From contig NZ_MUJK01000002.1 in the NCBI RefSeq assembly GCF_002906155.1, positions 372,001-436,000 on the forward strand: 64,000 bases of DNA, given 5' to 3'. Shown one piece after another: positions 13,862 to 23,715 of this stretch (position 1 is its first letter; each line of letters begins with the position of its first letter). This DNA is from Pseudomonas laurylsulfativorans. Its GTDB lineage: Bacteria; Pseudomonadota; Gammaproteobacteria; Pseudomonadales; Pseudomonadaceae. The notes under the pieces were generated by a model, which was given only the letters and a program-made list of their open reading frames with translations, did no database searches and was not told the origin of the DNA. A program made the translations under genes and the position numbers.

Positions 13862-14593
13862 CTAGCGGCGAAGTTCTGCCACAAAGTCGTAGTAGTCGTT
13901 GCGGCAATAGGTATCGGTGACTTCGATGGGCGTGTTGTCCTCCAGGTAGCCGACACGGGTCATCAGCAGCATCGCGGTGCCGGGGGCGATGCCGACCAGC
14001 GCGGCGAATTCGTCCGAGGCGTTGATCGCCTGGATATGCTGCAAGGCGCGGACAATCGGTTTGCCGATGCCGTCGAGGAATTCGTAGAGGGAGTCGCCGA
14101 CCATTTGCGGCTTGGCAATGATCGAGGCGGGCAGGGTGCTCATCTCGATGGCCATGACCGTGTCGTCGGCCTTGCGCAGGCGTTTGAGGCGCGCAACTTT
14201 GTCGTTGGGCGACAGGCCGAGGCGGATCAGTTCTTCGTGGGTCGGCAGGGTGATTTCTCGCTCCAGCCATTGTGAGCTGGGCACGAAACCCTTGAGACGG
14301 AGCATTTCACTGAAGCCGGAAAGGCGCGACAACGGTTGTTCAAGGCGCGGCGTGATGAAGGTGCCGGAGCCCTGGTTACGACGGATCAGGCCTTGTTCGA
14401 ACAACACTTCCAGCGCCTTGCGGGCGGTGACGCGGGAGATGCCCAGGGTTTCGCTCAGATTGCGCTCCGAGGGCATGGCCTGTTCGGCTTTCCACTGGCC
14501 GGCATGGATCGCCGCTTCCAGATTGCGTGCCAGTTGCAGGTACAGCGGCGTGGGTTGGGTGTCGTCGGGGCGCAGGGCCTGTAGGTCATTCAT
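13862..14593 (-). CDS. nagR: GntR/HutC-family repressor of the nag operon
   Basis: This 243-residue regulator has an N-terminal GntR winged helix (PLYLQLARNLEAAIHAGQW, then MPSERNLSETLGISRVTARKALE) and a C-terminal UTRA sensor domain that in HutC relatives binds a sugar phosphate. As the first gene of the nag operon it most likely represses its own transcription until GlcNAc-6-phosphate or glucosamine-6-phosphate appears. The start at 14593 (MNDLQALRPDD) is chosen because an upstream in-frame stretch is not family-like; the ribosome binding site is weak. Two inverted copies of a 13-base motif lie 60-160 bases upstream and are candidate binding sites. Confidence 0.88.
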   Translation of the reverse strand: MNDLQALRPDDTQPTPLYLQLARNLEAAIHAGQWKAEQAMPSERNLSETLGISRVTARKALEVLFEQGLIRRNQGSGTFITPRLEQPLSRLSGFSEMLRLKGFVPSSQWLEREITLPTHEELIRLGLSPNDKVARLKRLRKADDTVMAIEMSTLPASIIAKPQMVGDSLYEFLDGIGKPIVRALQHIQAINASDEFAALVGIAPGTAMLLMTRVGYLEDNTPIEVTDTYCRNDYYDFVAELRR

Positions 14594-14650
14594 GTAGGCA
14601 TTGTCCGATGCGGATGTGGGATTGTTGTCGCTCGGTTGTGGGGCGAAACC

Positions 14651-14753
14651 TAATACCACTTGAATACCATGTCAACGCCAGTGCAGGGCTGCAGGTGCAG
14701 GAAGGCGCGTGGGCTGCTGCCATCGGGAGGGAGGTTGCTATCAAGTGGTATTA
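14651..14753. promoter_or_regulatory. Candidate NagR operator pair
   Basis: TAATACCACTTGA (14651-14663) recurs as its exact reverse complement TCAAGTGGTATTA (14741-14753). The first copy is extended by ATACCA, so it holds two TGGTATT units in the nag-operon direction. The pair lies upstream of nagR and nowhere else was this motif noticed in the window. Confidence 0.6.
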
Positions 14754-14771
14754 AAGGAGGGGCGTTCAGGC

Positions 14772-14853
14772 GCAAAAATCGCAGCCTGCGACGGCCTCTA
14801 CAGGAGGGAGTGGTATCACCTCTGTAGGCGCCGCCGCAGGCTGCGATCTTTTG
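14772..14853. repeat. REPIN, family D (core GCAGCCTGCG)
   Basis: The arms CAAAAATCGCAGCCTGCG and CGCAGGCTGCGATCTTTTG enclose further inverted sequence (CTCTACAGG and CTGTAGGCG). It lies between the nag promoter region and the L,D-transpeptidase gene. Its core differs from all other repeats in the window. Confidence 0.85.
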
Positions 14854-14890
14854 AGTTTATTTTTTGATGCCGACCAATGGTCGTGGGGAA

Positions 14891-15394
14891 TTACGGGCGA
14901 ATTTCGATCATCGTGCCGTCCGGCACCAGGTTCCAGACTTCGCGCATGTCCATGTTGCGCATGGCGATGCAGCCGTCGGTCCAGTCCAGGGTGTGGAACA
15001 GGTCTTCCGGGGTGTCTTCGGTGTCCGGGGTGCCGTGGATCATGATCATGCCGCCGGGCTCGACGCCTTCACGGCGTGCGCGGGCCGAGTCGCTGATGTT
15101 CGGGTAGGAAATGTGCATCGCCAGGTTGAATTTATCACTGACCTTGCGCCAGTCGACCCAATAGAAGCCTTCCGGGGTGCGTTTGTCGCCTTCCATCAGC
15201 TTCGGGCCCTTGGGGCGCTTGCCCAGGGAAATGCGATAGGTCTTGAGCGGCTTGCCGTCATTGATCAATTGCAATTGATGGGAAGACTTGAGAACCAGGA
15301 TTTTCTCGATGACCTTGCCGTTCAGGGTTTCCACGGCAGAAGCCTGGGACACCGTGATGAACGACAAGCAGAACAGGGCAAGCAACCAGCGCAT
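14891..15394 (-). CDS. L,D-transpeptidase (YkuD/ErfK family)
   Basis: A 167-residue exported enzyme with a signal peptide (about residues 1-20, ending QASA) and a single YkuD domain. L,D-transpeptidases form 3-3 cross-links in peptidoglycan or attach lipoproteins; which reaction this one performs cannot be read from sequence. The catalytic motif is visible as MIMIHGTPDT with His120 and TDGCIAMRN with the nucleophile Cys142. In this motif the usual SHGC is TDGC, seen in a subgroup of small Pseudomonas and E. coli YafK-like proteins. It is a monocistronic gene between the nag region and a NUDIX gene. Confidence 0.9.
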   Translation of the reverse strand: MRWLLALFCLSFITVSQASAVETLNGKVIEKILVLKSSHQLQLINDGKPLKTYRISLGKRPKGPKLMEGDKRTPEGFYWVDWRKVSDKFNLAMHISYPNISDSARARREGVEPGGMIMIHGTPDTEDTPEDLFHTLDWTDGCIAMRNMDMREVWNLVPDGTMIEIRP

Positions 15395-15443
15395 TGAAAC
15401 GATTCCCCAGGAGGTGTCGCGACTATTTATTTATAGATGTTTT

Positions 15444-15992
15444 TTAGTTGGCAGGCTGAGCAAGCGGAGGGATCGATTCAGACCGTACGGGATAGACCTC
15501 GGTCCGCCGGTCAGCGAAGAAGCATTCTAAGGTACGGCCCACTGTGCGGAAAGCCAGCTCATCCCATGGAATGTCCGCTTCGTCGAATAGTTGCACTTCC
15601 AGGCTCTCGGGGCCGGCAGAAAAATCCAGGTCCGCCAGCTCGGCACGGAAGAACACATGCACCTGGCTGATGTGTGGCACGTCGATCAGGGTATAGATGC
15701 TCAGGTTGCGCACCCGGGCGCAGGCTTCTTCGGCGGTTTCGCGAATGGCCGCCTGCTCGATGGTCTCGCCGTTCTCCATGAAACCGGCGGGCAGGGTCCA
15801 GTAACCGCGGCGTGGCTCGATGGCCCGCCGGCACAACAACACCTGGGTGCCCCAGGTCGCCACGCAGCCGGCGACGATGTTGGGGTTCTGATAGTGAATG
15901 GCCTGACAACTGTCGCAGACAAAACGCAGGCGTGAATCGCCTTCGGGAATGCGTTGGGTTACCGGGTTACCGCACTGGCTGCAAAATTTCAT
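15444..15992 (-). CDS. NUDIX hydrolase with N-terminal zinc ribbon
   Basis: This 182-residue protein begins with a four-Cys zinc ribbon (Cys4, Cys7, Cys26, Cys29) followed by a NUDIX fold. The NUDIX box reads GFMENGETIEQAAIRETAEE, with the catalytic REXXEE residues present; the usual final Gly is Cys here. Zinc-ribbon NUDIX proteins often act on dinucleotides such as NADH or ADP-ribose, but the substrate is not evident, and the protein is shorter than NudC. The start at 15992 follows AGGAA. The longer frame upstream lacks a family match. The next NUDIX gene (16140) is divergent. Confidence 0.88.
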   Translation of the reverse strand: MKFCSQCGNPVTQRIPEGDSRLRFVCDSCQAIHYQNPNIVAGCVATWGTQVLLCRRAIEPRRGYWTLPAGFMENGETIEQAAIRETAEEACARVRNLSIYTLIDVPHISQVHVFFRAELADLDFSAGPESLEVQLFDEADIPWDELAFRTVGRTLECFFADRRTEVYPVRSESIPPLAQPAN

Positions 15993-16139
15993 GCTGGGGT
16001 TCCTGAATGCTGGGCCTATCTTGGCGTGCGGCGGTGTCTGTCGGCAAGTTGTCGTTTCGCGACATGGGGCTGTTGCGGGGGTTGGGCGACCGCAGCGATT
16101 GGTGCATGATGCCGGGTAAGGCACAGATCGAGAACACTC

Positions 16140-16739
16140 ATGCTGGACGAGCTACTGCATCGGGTTAGTAACCACACTCCACGCACGCTGGAGACCGACC
16201 GTCGTTTTCCCGAAGCCGCGGTGCTGGTGCCCATCACTCGCAGTGACGAGCCTGAGCTGGTGTTGACCTTGCGCGCCAGCGGCCTGTCGACCCATGGCGG
16301 CGAAGTCGCCTTCCCCGGCGGGCGCCGTGACCCGGAAGACCCCGATCTGATTTTCACCGCCCTGCGTGAAGCCGAGGAAGAGATCGGCCTGCCGCCGGGG
16401 CTGGTCGAGGTAATCGGACCGCTCAGCCCGCTGATCAGCCTGCATGGCATCAAGGTCACGCCCTATGTCGGGGTGATTCCGGATTTTGTCGAATACCGGG
16501 CCAACGATGCCGAGATTGCCGCGGTGTTCAGCGTGCCCCTGGAATTCTTCCGCAAAGACCCCCGCGAACATACCCATCGTATCGATTATCAGGGCCGCAG
16601 TTGGTATGTGCCGAGCTATCGCTTTGGTGAATACAAGATCTGGGGGCTGACGGCGATCATGATCGTCGAGTTGATCAACCTGCTGTATGACGCCAAAATC
16701 AGCCTGCACCAACCTCCCAAAAGCTTTATCAATATCTGA
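16140..16739 (+). CDS. CoA pyrophosphatase-like NUDIX hydrolase
   Basis: This 199-residue protein matches the NudL/YeaB (CoA pyrophosphatase) group. The NUPxxxCoA region appears as LSTHGGEVAFPGGRRDPED. The NUDIX box follows as GGRRDPEDPDLIFTALREAEEEIGL, with intact REAEEEIG. Family members split CoA or acyl-CoA into phosphopantetheine and 3',5'-ADP. The C-terminus has IWGLTAIMIVELINLL, typical for the group. The gene is divergent from the zinc-ribbon NUDIX gene and is followed 70 bases later by the carbonic anhydrase-like gene on the same strand. Confidence 0.9.
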   Translation: MLDELLHRVSNHTPRTLETDRRFPEAAVLVPITRSDEPELVLTLRASGLSTHGGEVAFPGGRRDPEDPDLIFTALREAEEEIGLPPGLVEVIGPLSPLISLHGIKVTPYVGVIPDFVEYRANDAEIAAVFSVPLEFFRKDPREHTHRIDYQGRSWYVPSYRFGEYKIWGLTAIMIVELINLLYDAKISLHQPPKSFINI

Positions 16740-16809
16740 AGCCATCATTCGAATGGCCTGAATCCGGATTTTGCTGAAAAAGCCTGCCTGAGCCTTGAGG
16801 AATACAACA

Positions 16810-17334
16810 ATGAAATACCGCCTGGGCGACGCCCGCGTCGAAACCCATCCACAGAGCTGGGTCGCCCCCAATGCCGTGCTGGTGGGCAAGGTCAAGCTGG
16901 AAGAAGGCGCCAACGTCTGGTTCAACGCCGTACTGCGCGGCGATAACGAGCTGATCCTGATCGGCAAGAACAGTAACGTCCAGGACGGCACCGTGATGCA
17001 CACCGACATGGGCTACCCGCTGACCATCGGCACCGGCGTGACCATTGGCCACAACGCCATGCTCCACGGCTGCACCGTGGGCGATAACAGCCTGATCGGT
17101 ATCAACGCGGTGATTCTCAATGGCGCGAAGATCGGCAAGAACTGCATCATCGGCGCCAATTCGCTGATCGGCGAAGGCAAGGAGATTCCGGACGGATCGC
17201 TGGTCATGGGCTCGCCCGGCAAAGTGGTGCGTGAATTGACCGAGCAGCAAATCAAGATGCTGGAGGCCAGCGCGGCTCACTACGTGCACAACTCACAGCG
17301 TTATGCCCGCGACCTGGCCGAGCAGGAACAATGA
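16810..17334 (+). CDS. Gamma-carbonic anhydrase-like hexapeptide-repeat protein
   Basis: A 174-residue left-handed beta-helix protein of the gamma-CA/YrdA family. Repeated hexapeptides cover most of the chain. The metal-binding His positions appear in DGTVMHTDM and GHNAMLHGC, and RGDN is the conserved early turn. Many members bind zinc and some hydrate CO2, but activity is not assured. The ATG at 16810 follows TGAGGA; a longer reading from 16795 would begin in the ribosome binding site. Its stop codon overlaps the next gene (ATGA), so the two are probably translated together. Confidence 0.92.
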   Translation: MKYRLGDARVETHPQSWVAPNAVLVGKVKLEEGANVWFNAVLRGDNELILIGKNSNVQDGTVMHTDMGYPLTIGTGVTIGHNAMLHGCTVGDNSLIGINAVILNGAKIGKNCIIGANSLIGEGKEIPDGSLVMGSPGKVVRELTEQQIKMLEASAAHYVHNSQRYARDLAEQEQ

Positions 17335-17546
17335 CCGCCACCGAACGCCCGGTGGCATCGCCCTGCGTGAATATCTGTGCGCTGGACGACGACGATATCT
17401 GCACCGGTTGCCAACGCACGGTGGAGGAGATTACCCGCTGGAGCCGCATGGACAACGACGAGCGGCGCAAGGTGCTGGGGTTGTGTCATGAGCGGGCCAA
17501 GGCCAGTGGGCTTGTATGGATGATCGGGGCAAAACCGCGGTTGTAG
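17331..17546 (+). CDS. DUF1289 small Cys-rich protein
   Basis: This 71-residue protein has the DUF1289 pattern: [31 protein letters not shown], with four Cys likely to hold a metal or iron-sulfur centre. Function is unknown. It overlaps the gamma-carbonic anhydrase-like gene by four bases. Its final codon and TAG stop come from the edge of a REPIN that begins at 17542 (TTG TAG GAG), so the repeat has joined directly to, and may have slightly changed, the C-terminus. Confidence 0.88.
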   Translation: MTATERPVASPCVNICALDDDDICTGCQRTVEEITRWSRMDNDERRKVLGLCHERAKASGLVWMIGAKPRL

Positions 17547-17641
17547 GAGCGAGCCTGCTCGCGATGGACTCAAGAATGCCGCGGGGAACCAGATTTCCCG
17601 CGTTATCGTTAACGACCATCGCGAGCAGGCTCGCTCCTACA
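17542..17641. repeat. REPIN, family B, overlapping DUF1289 stop
   Basis: Inverted arms TGTAGGAGCGAGCCTGCTCG and CGAGCAGGCTCGCTCCTACA enclose about 60 bases that are nearly the same as in the REPINs at 19458 and 20145. The left arm supplies the stop codon of the preceding gene, and the right arm ends 7 bases before the GTG start of the next. Confidence 0.92.
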
Positions 17642-17648
17642 GTATTGT

Positions 17649-18146
17649 GTGCGTCAAATTGCCAGGTATTTCCCGCTCATGTTCTTCCTGATCGCCTACA
17701 TCAGCAGCGTCGTGCTGATCAACTTTGCCTTCTCCACCGCGCCACACCTGGACATTATCTGGTCGGCCTGGGGCGGTCTGGTATTTATCCTGCGCGACAT
17801 GGTGCAAGCCCGGTTCGGGCATGGCGCTCTCGTGGCGATGCTGGTGGCGCTGGTGTTGTCCTATGTCACCTCCGATCCGTCCATCGCCCTTGCCAGCGCC
17901 ACGGCCTTCGCGGTTTCCGAGTGCATCGACTGGCTGGTATTCAGCATCACCAAGCGCCCGCTGCATGATCGCCTGTGGATAAGTTCGGCCCTGAGCATTC
18001 CCCTCGATACCTTTATCTTTTTCGGCATGATCGACGCACTGACACCGGGAGTGATCCTCACCGCCCTGGGCTCGAAATTCGCCGGCGTCACCGCCGTGTG
18101 GCTGATCATGGCGTGGCGCCTGCGCAAACAGGCTGTCGTCAGCTGA
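17649..18146 (+). CDS. VUT-family (queuosine precursor transporter-like) membrane protein
   Basis: This 165-residue protein has about five hydrophobic segments and matches the Vut_1 family, which includes E. coli YhhQ, a 7-cyano-7-deazaguanine importer. Motifs are WGGLVFILRDMVQ, the SECIDWLVFSITKRP loop, and SSALSIPLDTFIFF. It is shorter than YhhQ; short members occur in Pseudomonas and phages, and their substrate is unproven. The GTG at 17649 lies only 7 bases after a REPIN and has no clear ribosome binding site. An in-frame ATG at 17679 is an alternative start. Confidence 0.8.
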   Translation: MRQIARYFPLMFFLIAYISSVVLINFAFSTAPHLDIIWSAWGGLVFILRDMVQARFGHGALVAMLVALVLSYVTSDPSIALASATAFAVSECIDWLVFSITKRPLHDRLWISSALSIPLDTFIFFGMIDALTPGVILTALGSKFAGVTAVWLIMAWRLRKQAVVS

Positions 18147-18223
18147 AGTTCATGTAAAATGCCGCGCTTTCTCCCCATGGGAAGCGCGCTTCCCTCGATG
18201 ATCCGCTTCTTGAGGACCTTCAG

Positions 18224-19405
18224 ATGACCCGTATCGGAACTCCATTGTCGCCCACCGCGACCCGCGTATTGATGTGTGGCTGTGGCGAGTTGGGCAAGGA
18301 AGTGGTGATCGAGCTGCAACGCCTGGGCGTTGAAGTGATTGCCGTGGATCGCTACGCCAACGCGCCGGCCATGCAGGTGGCGCACCGCAGCCACGTGATC
18401 AACATGCTTGATGGCGCTGCCCTGCGTGCCGTGATCGAAGCCGAGAAGCCACACTTCATCGTGCCGGAAATCGAAGCCATCGCCACCGCGACTCTGGTGG
18501 AGCTGGAGGCCGAAGGCTTCACCGTGATTCCGACCGCCCGCGCCGCGCAGCTGACCATGAACCGCGAAGGCATCCGTCGCCTGGCCGCCGAAGAGCTGGA
18601 CCTGCCGACCTCGCCGTACCACTTCGCCGACACCTTCGAGGACTACAGCAAGGCCGTCGAAGACCTCGGTTTCCCGTGCGTGGTCAAGCCGGTCATGAGT
18701 TCCTCGGGCAAGGGCCAGAGCCTGCTGCGCAGCGTCGATGACGTGCAGAAAGCCTGGGACTACGCCCAAGAAGGTGGTCGTGCCGGTAAAGGCCGGGTGA
18801 TCATCGAAGGCTTCATCGATTTCGACTACGAAATCACCCTGCTGACCGTGCGCCACGTTGGCGGTACCACCTTCTGCGCGCCGGTCGGCCACCGTCAGGA
18901 GAAAGGTGACTATCAGGAATCGTGGCAGCCACAAGCCATGAGCCCGATTGCCCTGGCTGAATCCGAACGTGTTGCCAAAGCCGTGACCGAAGCCCTGGGT
19001 GGCCGTGGTCTGTTCGGCGTCGAGCTGTTCATCAAGGGCGATCAGGTATGGTTCAGCGAAGTCTCGCCGCGCCCACATGACACCGGTCTGGTGACCCTGA
19101 TTTCCCAGGACCTGTCGCAGTTTGCCCTGCACGCACGGGCCATTCTCGGTCTGCCGATCCCATTGATCCGTCAATTCGGGCCATCGGCCTCGGCGGTGAT
19201 TCTGGTAGAAGGGCAGTCGACCCAGACCGCGTTCGCCAACCTGGGTGCTGCCCTGAGCGAGCCGGATACCGCGCTGCGCCTGTTCGGCAAGCCTGAAGTC
19301 AACGGCCAGCGCCGCATGGGCGTGGCCCTGGCGCGCGACGAGTCGATCGAAGCCGCCCGCGCCAAGGCGACCCGTGCTTCGCAGGCGGTTGTCGTCGAGC
19401 TGTAA
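18224..19405 (+). CDS. purT: Formate-dependent GAR transformylase PurT
   Basis: PurT uses formate and ATP to make formyl-GAR, an alternative to the folate-dependent PurN step of purine synthesis. The 393-residue protein is an ATP-grasp enzyme. Visible parts are the N-terminal binding fold ([17 protein letters not shown]), the ATP-binding [14 protein letters not shown] loop, the [13 protein letters not shown] stretch and [14 protein letters not shown] near the metal site. The length equals that of E. coli PurT. The start follows GAGGA by about 8 bases. It is flanked by REPINs and stands near guaB and guaA. Confidence 0.97.
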   Translation: MTRIGTPLSPTATRVLMCGCGELGKEVVIELQRLGVEVIAVDRYANAPAMQVAHRSHVINMLDGAALRAVIEAEKPHFIVPEIEAIATATLVELEAEGFTVIPTARAAQLTMNREGIRRLAAEELDLPTSPYHFADTFEDYSKAVEDLGFPCVVKPVMSSSGKGQSLLRSVDDVQKAWDYAQEGGRAGKGRVIIEGFIDFDYEITLLTVRHVGGTTFCAPVGHRQEKGDYQESWQPQAMSPIALAESERVAKAVTEALGGRGLFGVELFIKGDQVWFSEVSPRPHDTGLVTLISQDLSQFALHARAILGLPIPLIRQFGPSASAVILVEGQSTQTAFANLGAALSEPDTALRLFGKPEVNGQRRMGVALARDESIEAARAKATRASQAVVVEL

Positions 19406-19457
19406 AAACCTCTGTGGCGGGCCTATAACTTCTATGGGCATCGCGCCATTGCTTTAC

Positions 19458-19560
19458 CTGTAGGAGCGAGCCTGCTCGCGATGGACTTTAGAACGCCGCG
19501 GGGAACCAGACTCCCCGCGTTATCGTTTACGACCATCGCGAGCAGGCTCGCTCCTACAGG
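19458..19560. repeat. REPIN, family B
   Basis: Inverted arms CTGTAGGAGCGAGCCTGCTC / GAGCAGGCTCGCTCCTACAG with a spacer nearly identical to those at 17542 and 20145 (GCCGCGGGGAACCAGA and CCCGCGTTATCGTT). It fills most of the purT to 19590 gap. Confidence 0.92.
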
Positions 19561-19589
19561 TCATTTATCAAAGCTCCAGGCCTGTACCC

Positions 19590-20138
19590 ATGAATTCGCA
19601 AAGCATCATCGTCCCGAAAATCTCCACCCTGCCGGTGCACGAGCCCCGGGCGCGGGCGATCGTGCGCTGGCTGGTGCGCAAGAACATCATTCAGGAAGAA
19701 CTGACGACCTGTGGCCGCACCGGCAACCGCATGGGCTACGCCATCGCCGAAGGCGCGCGCAATGTGGTCCTGCACCCGGAGGCCCTGCCGTTCGGCGAAG
19801 CGGTCAATGGTCTGGAGATCGTCACCAAGCGCTGCATCTATACGCCAGCCAAGGGTTTTCTTGGCGAAGCAGGCTGCGCCGAGTGTCGCAAGGAAGTCGG
19901 TGAAGCCCTGTTCGAAAGCCTGGAAGACTGGATGCCGGGGCGTACCGATAACTTCACGTGTCCGGAATGCGGGCATGAAGACGACATCAACGGCTTCCTG
20001 TTCCTGCAGGAATGCGGTTTCTCCAACCTCGGTTTCATCTTCAATAACTGGGCCGAAGCCGGGTTCAAGCAGGGCTTTCTCGACGAATTCGCCGATTGGC
20101 TGGATCAGCCTGTCAGTTGGGTGAAAGTGGAACTCTGA
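19590..20138 (+). CDS. Conserved Pseudomonas protein of unknown function, Cys-rich
   Basis: I do not recognise a characterised family. The 182-residue protein has no signal peptide or membrane segment. It carries two CxxC pairs: GCAEC in the middle (GEAGCAECRKEVGEAL) and TCPECGHED later, plus a further Cys in FLQECGFSNLGF; together these look like a zinc-ribbon-type metal site. The N-terminal ARAIVRWLVRKNIIQEE could be a small helical element. Homologues are sometimes labelled sugar ABC transporter ATPase, but no Walker motif is visible here, so that label is not supported. It sits between two near-identical REPINs upstream of guaB. Confidence 0.8.
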   Translation: MNSQSIIVPKISTLPVHEPRARAIVRWLVRKNIIQEELTTCGRTGNRMGYAIAEGARNVVLHPEALPFGEAVNGLEIVTKRCIYTPAKGFLGEAGCAECRKEVGEALFESLEDWMPGRTDNFTCPECGHEDDINGFLFLQECGFSNLGFIFNNWAEAGFKQGFLDEFADWLDQPVSWVKVEL

Positions 20139-20144
20139 TGATCT

Positions 20145-20245
20145 TGTGGGAGCGAGCCTGCTCGCGATGGACTCAAGAACACCGCGGGGAATCAGACTCC
20201 CCGCGTTATCGTTAACGACCATCGCGAGCAGGCTCGCTCCTACAG
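20145..20245. repeat. REPIN, family B
   Basis: Arms TGTGGGAGCGAGCCTGCTCG / CGAGCAGGCTCGCTCCTACA and a spacer nearly the same as those of the two preceding REPINs. It lies just before the guaB promoter. Confidence 0.92.
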
Positions 20246-20290
20246 ATTATTTGGCGGTGGATACCCCGTTGATCACTGCTTCGATAATAG

Positions 20291-21838
<1,548 letters not shown>

Positions 21839-21863
21839 GCCTTCAAGCAACAAGCTAAGCAAC

Positions 21864-21886
21864 CGGGGCTGTTTTATTCAGCCCCG
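21864..21886 (+). terminator. Hairpin between guaB and guaA
   Basis: CGGGGCTG and CAGCCCCG form an 8-bp stem around TTTTATT. No proper T run follows (AGTTGTTTC), so it may be an attenuating or mRNA-stabilising hairpin rather than a full terminator. The bases after it hold a short direct repeat, TGTTTCTGAAT / TGTTTCTGAAT. Confidence 0.5.
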
Positions 21887-21937
21887 AGTTGTTTCTGAAT
21901 CACGACTGTTTCTGAATGACTTAGACGAGACTGAATC

Positions 21938-23515
21938 ATGGCCCTCGATATTCACGCTCACCGCATCCTGATCCTCGACTTCGGTTCCCAGTACACCCAA
22001 CTGATCGCCCGCCGCGTGCGTGAAATCGGTGTGTACTGCGAACTGCACCCGTTCGACATGGACGAAGATGCGATCCGCGAATTCGCACCTAAAGGCGTCA
22101 TCCTCGCTGGCGGCCCAGAGTCGGTCCACGAAGCCAACAGCCCTCGCTGCCCACAAGCGGTTTTCGACCTGGGCGTGCCGGTCTTCGGTATCTGCTACGG
22201 CATGCAGACCATGGCCGAGCAACTGGGTGGCAAGGTTGAAGGTTCCGAGCTGCGTGAGTTCGGTTATGCCCGCGTTGACGTGGTCGGCAAGAGCCGCCTG
22301 CTCGACGGCATCGAAGACCACATCGACGCCGACGGCCTGTTCGGCCTCGACGTATGGATGAGCCACGGTGACAAGGTCACCCGCATGCCGGAAGACTTCC
22401 ACATCCTGGCCAGCACCCCGAGCTGCCCGATTGCCGGCATGTTCAGTGACGAGCGTCGCTACTACGGTGTGCAGTTCCACCCGGAAGTGACCCACACCAA
22501 GCAGGGCGGTCGCATCCTGTCGCGCTTCATCCTCGACATCTGCGAGTGCGAAGCGCTGTGGACCCCGTCGAAGATCGCTGAAGACGCCATCGCCCAGGTT
22601 CGCGCCCAGGTCGGCACTGACAATGTCCTGCTCGGCCTGTCCGGCGGTGTGGACTCGTCCGTGGTTGCCGCGCTGCTGCACAAGGCCATTGGCGATCAGC
22701 TGACCTGCGTGTTCGTCGACAACGGCCTGCTGCGTCTGCACGAAGGCGAGCAAGTGATGGCCATGTTCGCCGAGAACATGGGCGTCAAGGTGATCCGCGC
22801 CAACGCCGAAGAGCAGTTCCTCGGCAACCTGGCCGGCGAAGCCGATCCGGAGAAGAAGCGCAAGATCATCGGCCGTACCTTCATCGACGTGTTCGATGCC
22901 GAATCCTGCAAGCTGGACAACATCAAGTACCTGGCCCAGGGCACCATCTACCCGGACGTGATCGAGTCGGCTGGCGCGAAAAGCGGCAAGGCCCACGTGA
23001 TCAAGTCGCACCACAACGTGGGCGGCCTGCCGGAAGAAATGAACCTCAAGCTGGTTGAACCGCTGCGTGAGCTGTTCAAGGACGAAGTCCGTCGTCTGGG
23101 CCTGGAGCTGGGCCTGCCGTACGACATGGTCTACCGCCACCCGTTCCCGGGCCCGGGCCTGGGCGTGCGTATCCTCGGTGAAGTGAAGAAGGAATACGCC
23201 GACCTGCTGCGTCGTGCCGACCACATCTTCATCGAAGAACTGCGCAAGGCCGACTGGTACCACAAGGTCAGCCAGGCGTTCGTGGTGTTCCAGCCAGTAA
23301 AATCGGTTGGCGTTGTTGGCGATGGTCGTCGTTACGCCTGGGTCGTGGCCCTGCGTGCCGTGGAAACCATCGACTTCATGACCGCGCGTTGGGCACACCT
23401 GCCTTACGAACTGCTGGAAACCGTTTCCGGCCGCATCATCAATGAAATCGAAGGCATCTCCCGCGTCACCTACGACGTGTCGAGCAAGCCGCCAGCGACC
23501 ATTGAGTGGGAATGA
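21938..23515 (+). CDS. guaA: GMP synthase (glutamine-hydrolysing)
   Basis: GuaA aminates XMP to GMP using glutamine and ATP. The 525-residue protein has an N-terminal class I glutamine amidotransferase with nucleophile Cys86 in FGICYGMQ and the later FHPEVTHT His/Glu motif. The ATP pyrophosphatase domain follows, with the P-loop [16 protein letters not shown], and then the C-terminal dimerisation domain ending in [19 protein letters not shown], which is the typical end. It lies after guaB and ends at a strong terminator, forming the guaBA unit. Confidence 0.98.
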   Translation: MALDIHAHRILILDFGSQYTQLIARRVREIGVYCELHPFDMDEDAIREFAPKGVILAGGPESVHEANSPRCPQAVFDLGVPVFGICYGMQTMAEQLGGKVEGSELREFGYARVDVVGKSRLLDGIEDHIDADGLFGLDVWMSHGDKVTRMPEDFHILASTPSCPIAGMFSDERRYYGVQFHPEVTHTKQGGRILSRFILDICECEALWTPSKIAEDAIAQVRAQVGTDNVLLGLSGGVDSSVVAALLHKAIGDQLTCVFVDNGLLRLHEGEQVMAMFAENMGVKVIRANAEEQFLGNLAGEADPEKKRKIIGRTFIDVFDAESCKLDNIKYLAQGTIYPDVIESAGAKSGKAHVIKSHHNVGGLPEEMNLKLVEPLRELFKDEVRRLGLELGLPYDMVYRHPFPGPGLGVRILGEVKKEYADLLRRADHIFIEELRKADWYHKVSQAFVVFQPVKSVGVVGDGRRYAWVVALRAVETIDFMTARWAHLPYELLETVSGRIINEIEGISRVTYDVSSKPPATIEWE

Positions 23516-23550
23516 TCCCGCGCCAGCCCTGAGGGCTTGATCGCTGGATG

Positions 23551-23586
23551 AAAAGCCGTGTGAACCTGAGTTCACACGGCTTTTTG
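23551..23586 (+). terminator. Rho-independent terminator after guaA
   Basis: A perfect 15-bp stem (AAAAGCCGTGTGAAC with GTTCACACGGCTTTT) with a CTGA loop runs into a T tract. Confidence 0.95.
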
Positions 23587-23715
23587 CATTGTTGCGGACC
23601 CTTCCTGCGGCCCGTCGTCACGCCCGCTTTGCTGTTTCTTTCACAACTGCGGGTGTATCGTATTCGCCTTTTGCGGGCCCAGGGCCTGCCGCGTTCAAGT
23701 GAGGTAGTTGAGTTC

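Noticed and set aside
17542..20245. Repeated palindromic units that could suggest a CRISPR array
   Set aside because: Units are inverted pairs in separate gaps with genes between them, spacers are alike rather than unique, and no cas gene is present.
23548..23715. An N-terminal extension of the multicopper oxidase
   Set aside because: It overlaps the guaA terminator hairpin and would place the Tat signal inside the protein; the ATG at 23716 has a good ribosome site.
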